DNA from: Talinum fruticosum
Taxonomy: Eukaryota > Streptophyta > Magnoliopsida > Caryophyllales > Talinaceae
NCBI GenBank assembly: GCA_021018815.1
Contig: JAITYX010000028.1
Location: 6,279,001 to 6,343,000, forward strand
Direction: 5' to 3'
DNA: 64,000 bases
The notes under the pieces were generated by a model. That model ran no database searches. It was not told where the DNA came from and saw nothing but the letters and a program-made list of their open reading frames with translations. Below, in pieces: positions 1 through 11,451 of the stretch (position 1 is its first letter; each line of letters starts with the position of its first letter). The position numbers and the translations under genes are program-made.

Positions 1-458
1 ATAAGCACCGTGATATCTTGTCAAATTTATGATAAGATTATAATATCCACACAACCTATTATCATATTATTCTCAAACTTTCAAGCATGAACAATTCAAA
101 AACCTATACATACCAAGCTAATATCCTAAGCGTTATATGCACATTTATGTACCGTATCGCGACCTAGAATAACTTATTATATACAGATTTTTAAACGAGT
201 TCTTTAAGCTTATGAAATGCATACGATAATTTTATGAAAAGCATAGATTGTTAAGTAAAAAAAATCACAATTATACACATTAAGCATGTCATTTATCAAA
301 TTATACGAAAAACAAAAAGATGATGTTACTTAGTATATATTCCTAACACGGACCGTTGTTGTAGCTTGTATATATAATATATGGTTTCCTTTTTCTTCCA
401 ATTTTAATGTATTATACATTTATCATAAACTAGACATTATTTTTTTGAATTTTTACAT

Positions 459-922
459 AATGCATAAGATAATTAAATATGAATTAAATGTTGAGGTCAT
501 CCCTTTAATTTCCTTTAACGACCCAAGATATAACACGAATCGAATTCCCTTGTTGTGATTAACAATGAGGTTGATTTTATAAAACAAAACATGGAGTGTA
601 CATGCAACATAGGTTGATCCACGAAGAAGGGCACAAGTGGTAGAGGAGTGAAATGGAAACAAAAGGTGATAAACAATAGTCATAATTTATCACCTTTTCT
701 TTCCATTTTTGTTTCCATTTGACTCCTCTACCCCTTCTTCCCTTCTTCGTGGATCGGCCTATGTTGCAAGTACACTTCATGTTTTGTCTTATAAAACCTA
801 CCTCATTGTTAATCACAACAAGGGAATTCTGGTTCATGTTATGTCTTCGGTCGTTAAAGGAAATTAAAGGGATGGTCTCAATATTTCATTCATATTTATC
901 TTATTGTCTTATGAATTACGTA
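459..922. repeat. Foldback 1: inverted repeat with arms of about 225 bp
   Basis: The left arm (about 459-688) reads as the reverse complement of the right arm (about 694-922). For example, AGGTCATCCCTTTAATTTCC on the left pairs with GGAAATTAAAGGGATGGTCT on the right. The centre is a short AT-rich loop around 676-698 flanked by AGGTGATAAA and TTTATCACCT. The arms contain several mismatches, so the repeat is not recent. Confidence 0.8.
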
Positions 923-1231
923 AACTTCAACAAAATCATGGCCTCTAGTGTACGATCATGTATAATACAACAAACTTGCAACCAAAAAGGAAAGATTGAG
1001 TCGATTCCATGATTATAAGTTCATTCCATACCGGACCAGAATAGGGTTATATACATGCTCATTTATTTAGATGATTGGATAAATTAGTCCACCCCAACAT
1101 CACCTCATCAAAATAAACAAATTTGATAACAAATTTATGTTTATGATCGACAAGTATTTGGGAAGATCCATATATCCAAAAAAGATTATAAGTTCTTACT
1201 TTTTCTAGTGTGGTTAAATTTCTCTTTTTTA

Positions 1232-1253
1232 ATATATATATATATATATATAT
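1232..1253. repeat. TA dinucleotide tract
   Basis: A run of about 11 TA units lies exactly at the junction between the two tandem foldback units. Confidence 0.9.
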
Positions 1254-1325
1254 AGTTTCCATTTTTCTTCCAATTTTGATGTATTATACATTATCATAAA
1301 CTAGACAAAAAAATTTTTGAAATTT

Positions 1326-1812
1326 TACATAATGCATAGGACAAGTTAATATGAATAAAATGTTGAGGTCATCCCTTTAATTCGCTTTAACGACCCCAAA
1401 ACATAACCACAACCGAAGTTCCTATAACGCTTGTTGTCTTTAACAATGAGATCAGGTTCACAAGGTAAAACATAGAGTCTATGTGTAGCGTGGGTCGAGT
1501 ACACAAAGAAAGGAAAAAGGGATAAAGGCTTTATTAGAGAAAAAGATGGTAAACAATCACAAAACTAGTAATAATTCCCTATTGTTTATCGCATTTTTCT
1601 CCAATAAAGCCTTTATCCTTTTCCCTTTCTTCGTGTACGGACTCACGCTGTACATAAACTTTATGTCTTACCTAGTGAATCCGACCTCATTACTAAAGTC
1701 AACAAGGGTTATAGGAACTCCGGTTCTAGTTATGTATTGGGGTAGTTAAAGCAAACTAAATGGATGGTCTCAAGCATTTCATTGATATTCATTATTGTCT
1801 TATGCATTACAT
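1326..1812. repeat. Foldback 2: inverted repeat with arms of about 235 bp
   Basis: This is homologous to the foldback at 459-922. ATAAAGGCTTTATTAGAGAA in the left arm pairs with the region of CCAATAAAGCCTTTATCC in the right arm, and outer ends of TGCATAGGACAA and TTGTCTTATGCA pair. The loop lies near 1555-1572. Its sequence differs from foldback 1 at many positions while keeping self-complementarity only in part. Confidence 0.8.
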
Positions 1813-2898
1813 AAACTTCAAAAAACCATGTACTCTAGTTTACCATTATGTATAATACAACAAACTTGCAACCAAAAAGGAAACCAAAAATTTAGATAAT
1901 TGGATACATTAGTCCACCCCAATATCAACTCATCAAAAGAAACAAATTTGACAACAAATTTATATTTATGACAAGTATTTGGGGAGATCCGTATATCCAA
2001 ATATCTTTCCAATTATTAAACCCAAAACCATAAAGATTTCCATTTTCCTAAACACTAAACCACAAATTTTTTATTTCCCCAAACCCTAAGCCATAAATAT
2101 TTTTATTTCTATAAACTCTAAACATATTTAGATGTCGATTTCGATAATTAAATAAATGAGTCCATCCCAACATCACCTCATCAAAATAAATAAATTTAGA
2201 TACAAATTTCTTTTTATGAGAAGGTTTTTGGGGATGACCCTATATCTAAATTATTTTTCTATTTCTCTAAAACCTTAAACAAATTTGGATGTACTCTTTC
2301 AGTTTACCATCCTTAACTATCATTCTATTTCCCTATAATTATATCCAAAACTCTTAAACCCATTTCTCAAAATCTCAAACATTTCACGAATTTTCAACTT
2401 AATAAACTAAACAAATGTTATCCACATTCTCAATATTCAACATTTCAATAAAGATTCAATATTTCAACAATCTCAAACATTACCCACATTCTCAACATTT
2501 ACATAATTACCGCAAATACATTCAATATTTAACTATCTACATTTTGTAAATAACTTAAAGCAAAAAATAAGAGAGGATAGAGATTCATACCGTAAGATCG
2601 ACGACAACAGCGAAGGTGAGGGAGAAGCTTGACAACGAGAATGAGCGAGAGGAAATGTAGAGACAAGAGGAAATCGTGAGCAAATGAAAAGATTAAGCGA
2701 GAGGAAACTACAACGGGAGGATAGTTTACCGGCTTAAGTCGACCAGGTGAGGAAATAAGCAGCTACGAGTTCTAGATCCGAGGTAGTAGTTGAAGAGATG
2801 AACTGTAGAGAGAGATAAGACCGAGAGTAGAGAGCAGATATAAGTGGACGATGAAACAATAGGTATCAATTCTCGGGTTTTTAGATTGTATCCGAAAG

Positions 2899-3032
2899 AC
2901 ATTTGACGACAGCTTCTCTTAAAGAACCGTCATCAAATGTGACATATGACAACGGTTTTTCAGAGAACCATCATCAAAAGGTCGAACTAAGACATATGAT
3001 GACAGTTCTCCGAAAGAACCGTTCTCATATGT
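2899..3032. repeat. Three subterminal hairpins of about 40 bp near the CACTA end
   Basis: Hairpin 1 (2899-2940) pairs ACATTTGACGAC with GTCATCAAATGT around a TTCTCTTAAAGAA centre. Hairpin 2 (2942-2980) and hairpin 3 (2992-3032) repeat the theme, with ACATATGA and AGAACC-type cores. The spacing is about 43-50 bp. Repeated subterminal motifs are typical of CACTA elements; that these are transposase sites is inference. Confidence 0.65.
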
Positions 3033-3137
3033 GTTACACAATGCCGATTATTTACAAAAATCCTATCCATTTTTCATGACGGTTTGTCCTTTTAACCGTC
3101 GTTAAAAACCTCGTCGTTAAAAGTGGTTCCCGTAGTA

Positions 3138-5248
3138 GGGCTCTCTTCTTTGCACTTTCTCTCATTTACACTCAAAATTCCTTTCCTAAACCTTTCACAA
3201 AAAGCCTTCTTTTTTCCTCTTTTGCTCGACACCACCCTATAATCACTCTGCCAAAAGTCGGCCGAGATTCAAGCCTAGCAGGTGGATTAACCTAAGGGTG
3301 TCATTCCACCATTCGGAGTTTACCTTTACGTCTTGTTTAATTTCATCATTTATCGCTTTCTATATTGTGAAGTCAAGATGTAATCGCTTTACTTTTCACC
3401 TCGACCGATTTAAATTTTATTGATCGCTTTCATATATTTCTTTCTTTATTACTTTTATTTATCGTTTTTACATCATGTTTTGATTGCTTTAGTTTTTGCC
3501 TTTTGCATATTGATTGTTTGTCTTTCTTAACGTGCTTTAAAATCCATTTTTCAATTATTATCGTCTTTTTACGGGCTAAATGAGTGTTCCTCTTCATTTC
3601 GTACCTTTGCCCCCGAACACCGTATTATTAGTTTTGACCTATGGAGTCCCTTACGATTGCCCCTTCGGTAAACTTAGAATTAGAGAAGTGTTTCTTTTAT
3701 TTTGTTAGTTTTTATTTCCAAAACCGATCGGTGACAACTCTTTTTAATCTCCGTTACTCCTAAAAATGCATATGGGTCTTTTTAACATATTTGGTCGAAA
3801 TGGAAGAAGTTGGATGACGACCTAGAGCCATCCGAGCGGGATCGCCTCGATAGTACACGTCAAATCGCCGGTTCGAACGACGACTTTGGTGAGTTCTCGA
3901 TTAAAATATCACCGAATTATTTCGGAATGTCGAAAATGTCACTATTAATTATATGATCAACAATTGCCACTAGACAAATTATTAACAAGTAAAAGATATC
4001 ATTGATAAAATTTCGTTTGTATATGTGTCACTAGATCGGAGGTGTAGGAATGGACAAAATGAGCCCTAGCCCCTGGTTGTTGTTTAGGCGTTGCTCTTGG
4101 CCTAGGCAGTTATGGCTGCCTAGTCTAGTAGCTTTGCCAAACTAAATTTTTACTCCTTTAATGTTTTTGTCTAATAAAACAACTTGAGAATTCTAAAACC
4201 TAATTTCAAAAATAAAATGATTTTCTAAAATTGCTAATAAACCCTTCGTAAAAAATCTCTTCAAAAAGCCTTATTTCTCGTGTGATAAACACATCTCGCA
4301 TGAAGCCAATATTCGTGGGAAAATGTGGCCCTAGGTCATGGCTCTACAGATCGACTTCGTTAATTAAGGACAAATATACTACAAATAATTATTTTTTAAA
4401 ATCCTTATCTCGACCTTAACATTCTCTCGGTTCAATTTTCAACTTAAAAATCGTATCGGTAATATAGTTCAATTGCAGAGTTACGGATGTAGATCCTTCA
4501 TATATGTGCACAATATGAGAAAATTTCGAAACAAAACAAGCAAATGATAACTTAAGTATTAATTATGCTAATTAAAAGTATTAATTTAACTAATTATAAT
4601 TATTAATAAGAAAATATATGTGCTAATACTAGATAAACAACTCTCTCAATAATTTTAAAACATAATATAACAATACCAATGCATATAACATTTTAGATAT
4701 AATTACCATAATATTGGTAAAAGCTAAAAAAATTAGGGGTATCAAATATAAATTTTAAAAAGTTAAGGGCAGCGAAAGTAATGATTGAGAATCCCTTTTG
4801 CAGTTTACCTCAAAAGACAGAGAAATTTTAAATAATTTTTTTGAATCAAAATTTTAAATAGTTTTTAAAATAATGAATGTGTATAATAGTTTACACTGTA
4901 ACTCCATGTCCTTTTTGTATTTTATATTCTAAAGTACAAAGGACACTTTTTCCTCGGTTTTTTACCCCTTTGTTTTGCAGCTAACTTGTATGCTTATATT
5001 TCTTTATTTAGCAGCTAGCGCGTACGCTTATTTTTTTCCACCAATTCCAGCTACCTAGCTTGCTTGCTTATTTGCTTCCTTTGTCAAGGCTTGCAAAAGT
5101 TTTGGATTTTTTTATTGTATTCTTTTTATGTGTCGGGTCACGTAGCTATTTATTCATTCTGTTTGCATCTCTATTTCTCTATTATTAAGTAATAATAAAA
5201 TAATTAAAATAATAATTATTATTATTATAAATATAATTTTTCAATTTT
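3138..5248. other. Spacer without recognisable genes
   Basis: I see no reading frame of note on either strand. The stretch 3139-3900 is T-rich with moderately GC-rich patches (for example around 3830-3890), which could be a leader of an old retrotransposon, but no LTR pair, primer-binding site or domain supports that. The stretch 4500-5250 is very AT-rich and forms the target in which E1 inserted. Confidence 0.6.
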
Positions 5249-5458
5249 TGTAAAAATAATTATTCTGGAGAGAATAGAGCTTGTTCCCCTCTCCTTCGGC
5301 CTGTGATTCCTTTTATAAGAGAAACAATTTAGTTACATGAATGGAGTATAAGTCTCATACTAACACAATTCCTAAACCGAATATAACTCTAAGTCATATT
5401 GGCAGCATAAGACTACTTGGAGTCTAATACTAGCTCAACTGTAATTCTACTCCTAATA
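5249..5458 (-). repeat. E1 3' LTR
   Basis: 210 bp. Read on the minus strand it starts TATTAGGAGTAG and ends TTTTTACA, so the usual TG start is TA in both copies. A TATA-like TTATAAAAGG (minus strand) lies at 5309-5319, matching the same position in the other LTR. Confidence 0.92.
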
Positions 5459-5469
5459 CTCCCCCTCAA
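5459..5469 (-). promoter_or_regulatory. E1 polypurine tract
   Basis: The minus strand reads TTGAGGGGGAG directly before the 3' LTR. The pol stop codon (5466-5468) lies inside this tract. Confidence 0.8.
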
Positions 5470-6169
5470 GGTGGGGCGTGAAGATTTACAACGCCCACCT
5501 TGCCGAGTAAATGATGAAATTGACGTTGGCCTAGTGCTTTGGTGAATATATCAGCGACTTGTTCGGTTGTGGGCGTGTATCGGGTAGAGATGACGCCTTT
5601 GACGAGACGTTCGCGTACAAAATGACAATCAACATCTATGTGTTTAGTCCGATTATGAAACACGGGGTTGTGAGCAATATGGATTGCAGCTTGATTGCCA
5701 CAGTGAATATGGGCCGTAGGAACAGTCAACCCAAGTGATAACAATAGATTGCGGATCCGGACGACCTCGCTAGTGGCGTCGGCCATGGCCCGATATTTCG
5801 CTTCAGCGGAGGAGCGAGAAACCGTGTCTTGCTTTTTGGTCTTCCACGAAATAGGTGCATCGCCAATTTTGACGAGATATCCGAGTGATGGATTGGCGGG
5901 ATAGGCGGCAACCGGCCCGGCTCGAGTCACAGTACACGAGAGCTGAAACGAATTATGGGATGGAAAGAGAATGCCTTGTCCGGGGATGATTTGAGATATA
6001 GTAGGACACGGATAGCGGCATCCCAGTGAGCTTGACGTGGGGCTTGCATGAACCGACTCGGAATGTTCACAGCATAGGTAATGTTAGGGCGTGTGATCGT
6101 CAAGTATATTAGTTTGCCAACTAATCTTCGGTATTGTGAGGCATTAGAGATAATGGGGCCGGAGTCCAT
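5466..6169 (-). pseudogene. pol: E1 RNase H, with a lost catalytic aspartate
   Basis: Degrades template RNA during reverse transcription. Two overlapping frames: 6169-5927 (YRRLVGKLIYLTITRPNITYAV, the connection after RT) and 5930-5466 (SRSSAEAKYRAMADATSE, then NQAAIHIAHNPVFHNRTKHI). The motif usually written CDNQAAI reads CGNQAAI, an A-to-G change that removes a catalytic Asp. The stop at 5466 sits in the polypurine tract. Confidence 0.88.
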
Positions 6170-6944
6170 GAGAGACGATGTTGTTGCTCCATTGGGAATG
6201 ATGTGGGTTTAGCGCCAAGAATTCCACATTCCGACAATATGTCCGAGTGTACTTTCTTTGGCATAAGAAGAGTCCAGCGTTGGAGCGGGCGACCTCAATG
6301 CCAAGAAAATATTTTAGAGAACCCAAATCCTTAATCTTGAAGCACCGTTGTAAATATTGTTTGAAGTTGCAACGGATGGTGGGATTATTACCCATTAGCA
6401 CTAGGTCGTCAACGTAAATGAGGAGGGCAAGAAACACGCCATCCTTTTGGTAGATGAATAAGGATGGATCGAGCAAGGATCGTGTGAAGCCATAGGCTTG
6501 TAAGGCGGAAGCAAGCTTGAAAAACTATTGTCTTGGAGCTTGACGGAGACCATATAAGGATTTTCGTAGGCGATAAACCAATGTTGGTTGTGGTGGATGA
6601 AAGCCGGGAGGGGCTTCATATAAATTTCTTCTTCGAGGTCTCCGTGTAGGAATGCATTGTGAACATCCATCCGGTGGAGATCCCATCCCCGAGATACGGC
6701 TAAAGCCGAGAAGACATCGTACGGTCACCATCTTGGCGACGGGAGCGAAGGTTTCATGGAAGTCTTCTCCTTCGACTTGAGTATTGCCAAGAACTACTAG
6801 GCGTGCCTTGTAGCGCTCAATTGTACCATCCGCATGATACTTAATTTTATATACCCATTTACAACCGAGTGCTCGTTTCCGGGAGGTAAAGTGGTGAACT
6901 CCCATGTCTCGATTTTCCTCTAGGGCATCAATTTCTTTTTTCAT
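6144..6944 (-). pseudogene. pol: E1 reverse transcriptase, frameshifted
   Basis: Copies element RNA into cDNA. The first frame (6944-6525) has ALGCKWVYKIKYHADGTIERYKARLV and [13 protein letters not shown], then shifts; [19 protein letters not shown] is in another frame (6670-6401) and [11 protein letters not shown] returns in the first. The third (6476-6144) has the catalytic YVDD at 6405-6416, followed by DLGSLKYFLGIEVAR. At least three frame breaks occur in about 800 bases. Confidence 0.9.
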
Positions 6945-7214
6945 GGCCTCTCACCAATTGGGATCGGTTATGGCGTGAGTGAAGTGTTGAGGCTCACTAT
7001 TAGAAGAAATAGAGGCAAGCAAGGCACTGTACGATGGTAAAAGCGATCATAGCTAATGAATTGAGATAGGGGTAAGGAGTACTCGAAGAAGCTTCATGGG
7101 GCGGTGTGGAGGAGGGGTGATGAATAGCATGACATACATAATCTCGAAGTTTTGCCAAAGCTCGTTTGGTGCGTTGAGGTCTAGATCTATTGGGCTCCCC
7201 TCATCCAAAACTCA

Positions 7215-8350
7215 TTATCTCCTAATCTCGCTGGGCCTGAAGTAGAAATTTCGAAGTTGGCCCGGTTGAAGAAATAGTTGGAGGCGCCTGGGCTGAGGGT
7301 AGGTGGTCCGAGTGGGCTGTCCGTCTGTCCGGCCCATCCGCGGATGCAGCTTCAGATCCGGCCCGTTCCGTGTCGAAACAATGGCGCCAGCCTGCTCCTC
7401 GTCGCGGGCCTCTCCATCATAGGCCCCGTCCGCTGATGCTTCCGCCGGGCTAGTGCGTGGAGGCTCTGGAAGCTCCGGAATTTGCTCGGACCGGAGCATC
7501 AAGAGGATGGTCCATATCTTCATGGGTAGTAATTTCTTTTGTGAAATTATGCACTGTTGGGCCCGTTCAACATCCACGGTGTTGTTTTCCGCAAAGGGAA
7601 ATATGTCTTCATAGAATTGCACATCTCGGGAGATAAAAAATTTTTTAGTGTCCAGGTCATATACTTTCCATCCTTTTTGACCTTGTGGATAACCCATAAA
7701 AATACACCGAGTAGCTCGGCATCAAATTTATCACGATTTTTGCTATGATTGTGAACATAGCATAAGCATCCAAAAACTTTCACATGATCATAGCTAGGTG
7801 TCTTTTGGAATAAAGCCTTATAAGGTGTTTTGGATCTTAGTACCTTTGTGGGAGTTCGGTTGATAAGGTATGCGGCAGCTAGAACACATTCACCCCAAAA
7901 ACGTTTAGGAAGAGAAGCTTGGAATCTTAGTGCCCTTGCAATGTTAAGAAGATGTCTATTCTTCCTTTCGACGCGGCCATTCTGTTGGGGTGTTCCTACA
8001 CACGAACTTTCTTGGAGAATCCCATTATCAAGGAAATACCTTTTAAGGGGTTCATTCATAAACTCCGTTCCATTATCACTTCGAACAATTTGTACGGAGA
8101 GATCGAATTGGGTTTTGACCATTGCACAAAAATTAATGATTTTTGTGCATACTTCATCTTTGTCTTTTAGAAGAAATACCCACACAGCTCGCGTGTAGTC
8201 ATCCACAATACACAAAAAATAATGGCTTCCACTAAGACTAGGAACCCGATAATAGCCCCATAAATCACAATGTATTAAAGCAAATGGTCTTGGAGCCTTT
8301 GAGTTACTGAGCGGAAATACACTACGGGTTTGTTTTGCTCGGTGACAAAT
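7215..8350 (-). pseudogene. pol: E1 integrase, frameshifted
   Basis: Inserts element cDNA into chromosomes. Reading leftward, a CHRAKQTRS-like zinc-domain tail near 8340 leads to a first catalytic Asp in the HCDLWG context near 8270. The main frame (8215-7547) carries IVRSDNGTEF (second Asp) and TPQQNGRVERKNR (catalytic Glu), then VFGCLCYVHN. A frame change near 7690 leads into the GYPQGQKGWKVYDL block (7697-7215), the conserved C-terminal part of copia integrases. The catalytic residues look intact; breaks at the C-terminal end prevent a continuous product. Confidence 0.88.
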
Positions 8351-8351
8351 A

Positions 8352-8912
8352 TCACAAGCAACTCAAAACATCCTTATTTAACTTAACACCAAACTCTACT
8401 AATAAGGGATTTAAACTACCGACGGAGGGATGACCAAGGCGCTTGTGCCAAATCTGAAAATCCTCATGTTTGACTACCGCGGCGGTTGTTCCGAGTATGT
8501 CATGCTTAAGATAGTATACCCCATTCCTCGCTTCACCCGCTCTAATCGGCGTCTTCAAGGTGAGGTCCTGAATAAGACAAGATCGACCCCCGCAAATCAT
8601 AAGACAATCATGATCATGAGTTAACCGATAAATAGATATAAGATTGCATGAGAAAGTAAGAAGATAAAGCACATTCCGTAAAATTAGGTCATTCCCTAAA
8701 TTCACGTTACCACTTTTCGTAACTAATTCCTCTTTACCATCCGGTAGAGAAATTCGTATAGGTTCGGTTAACTTGTGACGATTCATTAGAATGTGGGCAT
8801 TGGGTGTCATATGGAAGGATGCTCCGGTATCAAGAATCCATTCTACGCCGTTTATAGAACACTTACCGGTCATTTTTTCCTTACTCTCTTTTTCTTTAAA
8901 GAAGGTGTACAA
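8352..8912 (-). pseudogene. pol: E1 protease and pre-integrase region
   Basis: Aspartic protease that processes the polyprotein, followed by the gag-pre-integrase domain. The catalytic triad DTGA (WILDTGASFHM) is intact at about residues 28-31 of this frame. Downstream, LRNVLYLLTFSCNLISIYRL is the usual protease C-terminal part and WHKRLGHPSVGSL is the pre-integrase HxxxH-type motif. The frame ends just before the integrase zinc-binding cysteines, where a frame break occurs near 8350. Confidence 0.88.
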
Positions 8913-9041
8913 GGCTTCTACTTGAGTAGAAGTAAGCCCACCAAATCTGTCATTCCCATTACTAGCCGAGCTTGAATACCCAAAAACGGTTCTCTCCCCC
9001 TGTCTTCCAGCCGCAGTACACAGTTGCCCCGGCCGCGTGCG

Positions 9042-10011
9042 CTACTCCTCCGACTCCGGTGCTCGCTGCTCCAGCTTGGTGTCCGACGCGAGCGGTCCTG
9101 CGCCTCGAGGTTTGTTCCAGTTCCGATTCATCGTATGAGTCGCTCGGTTTTGCCGTGAAGAACGCCAATTGGAGGGATATCCGACTAATTCGAAACATTG
9201 AGACTTCTCATGGCCGAGTTTCGACAGTGGGTGCATCTTGGGCGATTAACGAGCTTGCCCGCCGCCGCTTGCTGTGGTGGCTTTGAAGGCGGCTCCTTCA
9301 GTGAGATTCTTCAATTCCGCGTTCGGGTAAGGCTCTTCCGCCTCTCTTCTCGAAGTATTATGGAATACACTTTGTTGAGGTTGGGTAAAGGCTCCATGTG
9401 CAAGATGTTGGATCCGACGATTCCGAATTGAGTGGTATCGAGACCCATCAAAAATTGATGGATTCTCTCGGACTCTTGATACCTGAATAAATTGAATTCT
9501 TTCTCTTTTACACACTTGCACATTGGCAATTGTAAGTATGCATCAAGTTCATCCCAGAAAGTTTTTAATTTTGTGAAATATTCAGTAACACTTAATGTTC
9601 CTTGGTCGGTGATCTGTCAACTCTCTCGCGGAGTTGATGAACACGAATTTCGTTTCCTTGTGAATATCTTTCCTTTAGATCTATCCATATTTCGTTGGCG
9701 GTTTCAGCATAGGCCATAGAACCGTGTAGGTGTTTGTCTATAATGTTGTAGAGCCATGCGATGACCATAGCATTGCATTTTACCCAGGCATGGACATCCG
9801 GAGAATCGTCTCCTGGTTTTGTTAGGCTACCATCAACAAAGACCAGTTTGTTTTTGGCCTTTAAGGCATTGATTGTGAGTCTACTCCAATTTGCGTAATT
9901 GTCTCCATTGAGACTAATTGGGCAGATTACATTCCCGGGACTATCCGAACTACATAGATAGTATGGTGATTGGGGATCGTTGACACCGATTTTCTTCGAG
10001 TCGTTGCTCAT
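9042..10011 (-). pseudogene. gag: E1 gag, frameshifted
   Basis: Nucleocapsid precursor that packages the element RNA. I take the start at the ATG at 10011 (MSNDSKKIG...); an ATG formed at the LTR-primer site junction (10044) is in frame but less likely. The N-terminal part (to 9592) matches the plant copia gag family (UBN2 type), with ISLNGDNYANW and an IWIDLKERYSQGN block. The frame then shifts; the next part (9529-9311) has HQFLMGLD and NKVYSIILREER, and a third (9236-9042) has CFELVGYPSNW, part of the usual zinc-knuckle region. At least two frameshifts break it, so no full Gag is expected from this copy. Confidence 0.85.
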
Positions 10012-10030
10012 GTTGTGTTTTTTTTTTTTA

Positions 10031-10043
10031 GAGCTCGATACCA
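10031..10043 (-). promoter_or_regulatory. E1 primer-binding site (initiator Met tRNA type)
   Basis: The minus strand reads TGGTATCGAGCTC immediately downstream of the LTR end, resembling the TGGTATCAGAGC-type site complementary to the 3' end of initiator methionine tRNA used by copia elements. Confidence 0.8.
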
Positions 10044-10253
10044 TGTAAAAATAATTATTCTGGAGAGAATAGAGCTTGTTCCCCTCTCCTTCGGCCTGTG
10101 ATTCCTTTTATAAGAGAAACAATTTAGTTACATGAATGGAGTACAAGTCTCATACTAACACAATTCCTAAACCGAATATAACTCTAAGTCATATTGGCAG
10201 CATAAGACTACTTGGAGTCTAATACTAGCTCAGCTGTAATTCTACTCCTAATA
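10044..10253 (-). repeat. E1 5' LTR with TATA-like promoter
   Basis: 210 bp, with two differences from the 3' copy. The TATA-like box on the minus strand lies at 10105-10115 and would drive transcription leftward through the element. The LTR ends at 10044 directly against the primer-binding site. Confidence 0.92.
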
Positions 10254-11346
10254 TTTTTTTCCTAAGGTTGGGTTGTGTCCTCCTTTTTATTTATTTATTT
10301 ATAAAGGTGGTCATACTTTTGTTGCTTATCTATATAGTAGTTAGACTCTCTAAAAAGTTATTTAATTTAATTTTGGATCAAATTAGTTTTGGATTAATAA
10401 AATTTATTTCAATTTTAATTTCAATTTGGTAATTTATATTCAAGTTGACTTTAAGTACATTAATACTTGGTTCAATAAGGTTGTTTAACAAACAAAAATA
10501 ACTTTGGTTGAAAATGTTTCGGTCGGAGTTCCTTGGTTTGAATCAATTTAGCTTTTAGATATGCTTTTGAATTAGATGACAATAATCCCACCTTCAACCC
10601 TATTTATTTTTTATGCAATGTCACCAAGTTAACAGAACCTTAATTGGAAAGGTGAATATTTTTTAGTGGTATTTTAGACCTATATAACGAGTTTGACTAT
10701 ACATTAGCCTGACATTATTTTTTAAATAACAAATTTCAAACATAGGTAAACTTTTAATTTAAATCAAATAGTATATCAACAATTTATAGTTTGTCAGGGA
10801 CAAGAAAACTATACTAACTGATAAGGATTAACAAAATAGTTTTCTTTAAAAGTCCTATTTGTAAAATTTTCATTCCTAAATGATAGTTTGACTAGAAAAT
10901 CAATTGTACTGAACTTATAAATTTATTTATTTACTTGTTTAATATTCATTTATCTAGGCTTCTTTAGTGCTTTTTACACTTAAATAAGTATATCATTATT
11001 TAAATAAATATAAATAAATCTCTTACTTTTGTTTTAAAGGAAAAGATACGACTATTTTTTCTTATTAGAAAAAAATGTAACTAAATCTTTGTACAATCTA
11101 ATTACACAAAAAAATATGAAAATTACAATAGTATATTATCCTTTTTTCTTTAATTTGAAGAGCTCACCCTTGCCTAGCACACAATATATATATATATAAA
11201 AGAAGCCTGCTAGAAGTGCACAAATTCCATCAAACAAATTGTACCATCAGAATTTGAACCCTGATGAAAACTGTGGAAACTCCACTCCTATAGTAATTAA
11301 ACTACAATAAAAACTCCACTCCTATATCAATTAAGTTACAAGCTCT

Positions 11347-11348
<2 letters not shown>
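10254..11348. other. AT-rich spacer without genes
   Basis: No reading frame or element terminus is recognised. A short imperfect direct repeat (AACTCCACTCCTATA at about 11278 and 11311) is the only structure seen. The stretch is the right flank of E1. Confidence 0.6.

Positions 11349-11409
<61 letters not shown>
11349..11409. repeat. TA dinucleotide microsatellite
   Basis: About 30 uninterrupted AT units, followed by GTGTGTG and more TA-rich sequence up to about 11445. Confidence 0.95.
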
Positions 11410-11411
<2 letters not shown>

Positions 11412-11451
11412 TGTGTGTATATATATTTGTGTATATTATATATATTCGTAA

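Larger units (their letters stand above)
383..2003. repeat. Two tandem units of about 0.87 kb, each with a foldback core
   Basis: Unit 1 begins near 383 and unit 2 near 1254, both opening with GTTTCC then TTTTTCTTCCAATTTT and a TATTATACAT motif. Both then contain a long inverted repeat followed by a shared tail (ACAACAAACTTGCAACCAAAAAGG at about 968 and 1858, then a block containing AGTCCACCCCAA). A third partial tail copy lies near 2135-2255. Unit 2 lacks some bases present in the tail of unit 1. The ORFs inside are not conserved between units and look non-coding. Confidence 0.75.
1..3137. mobile_element. Right end of a CACTA-type (En/Spm) DNA transposon, left end outside window
   Basis: The right border ends in GTGGTTCCCGTAGTA at 3123-3137, whose complement resembles the CACTACGGGAACCAC terminus of plant CACTA elements; the last base is A where G is expected, so the terminus has decayed. 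Just inside lie three imperfect hairpins (2899-3032), the kind of repeated subterminal motif that CACTA transposases bind. Further in, two tandem foldback units occupy 383-2003. There is no transposase reading frame in the window; only short non-conserved ORFs occur. The 3-bp TSD (GGG at 3138-3140 if real) cannot be tested because the other end is outside. Assigning the whole 1-3137 stretch to one element is inference; the terminus and hairpins are seen directly. Confidence 0.5.
5249..10253 (-). mobile_element. E1: complete Ty1/copia retrotransposon, Ale/Retrofit-like, 5.0 kb
   Basis: Two 210-bp LTRs (5249-5458 and 10044-10253) flank a 4.6-kb interior that reads on the minus strand in the copia order gag, protease, integrase, reverse transcriptase, RNase H. 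The tRNA-iMet-like primer site directly abuts the right LTR and a purine tract abuts the left one. Flanks are ATTTT (5244-5248) and TTTTT (10254-10258), an imperfect 5-bp TSD in AT-rich DNA. The LTRs differ by two transitions (near 5348/10143 and 5439/10234), so insertion is recent, although the coding region has several frameshifts. The small size and short LTRs suggest the Ale/Retrofit lineage; that assignment is inference. Confidence 0.93.

Noticed and set aside
10254..11348. Possible host promoter or exon in spacer
   Set aside because: No open frame, splice pattern or protein similarity; only AT-rich sequence.
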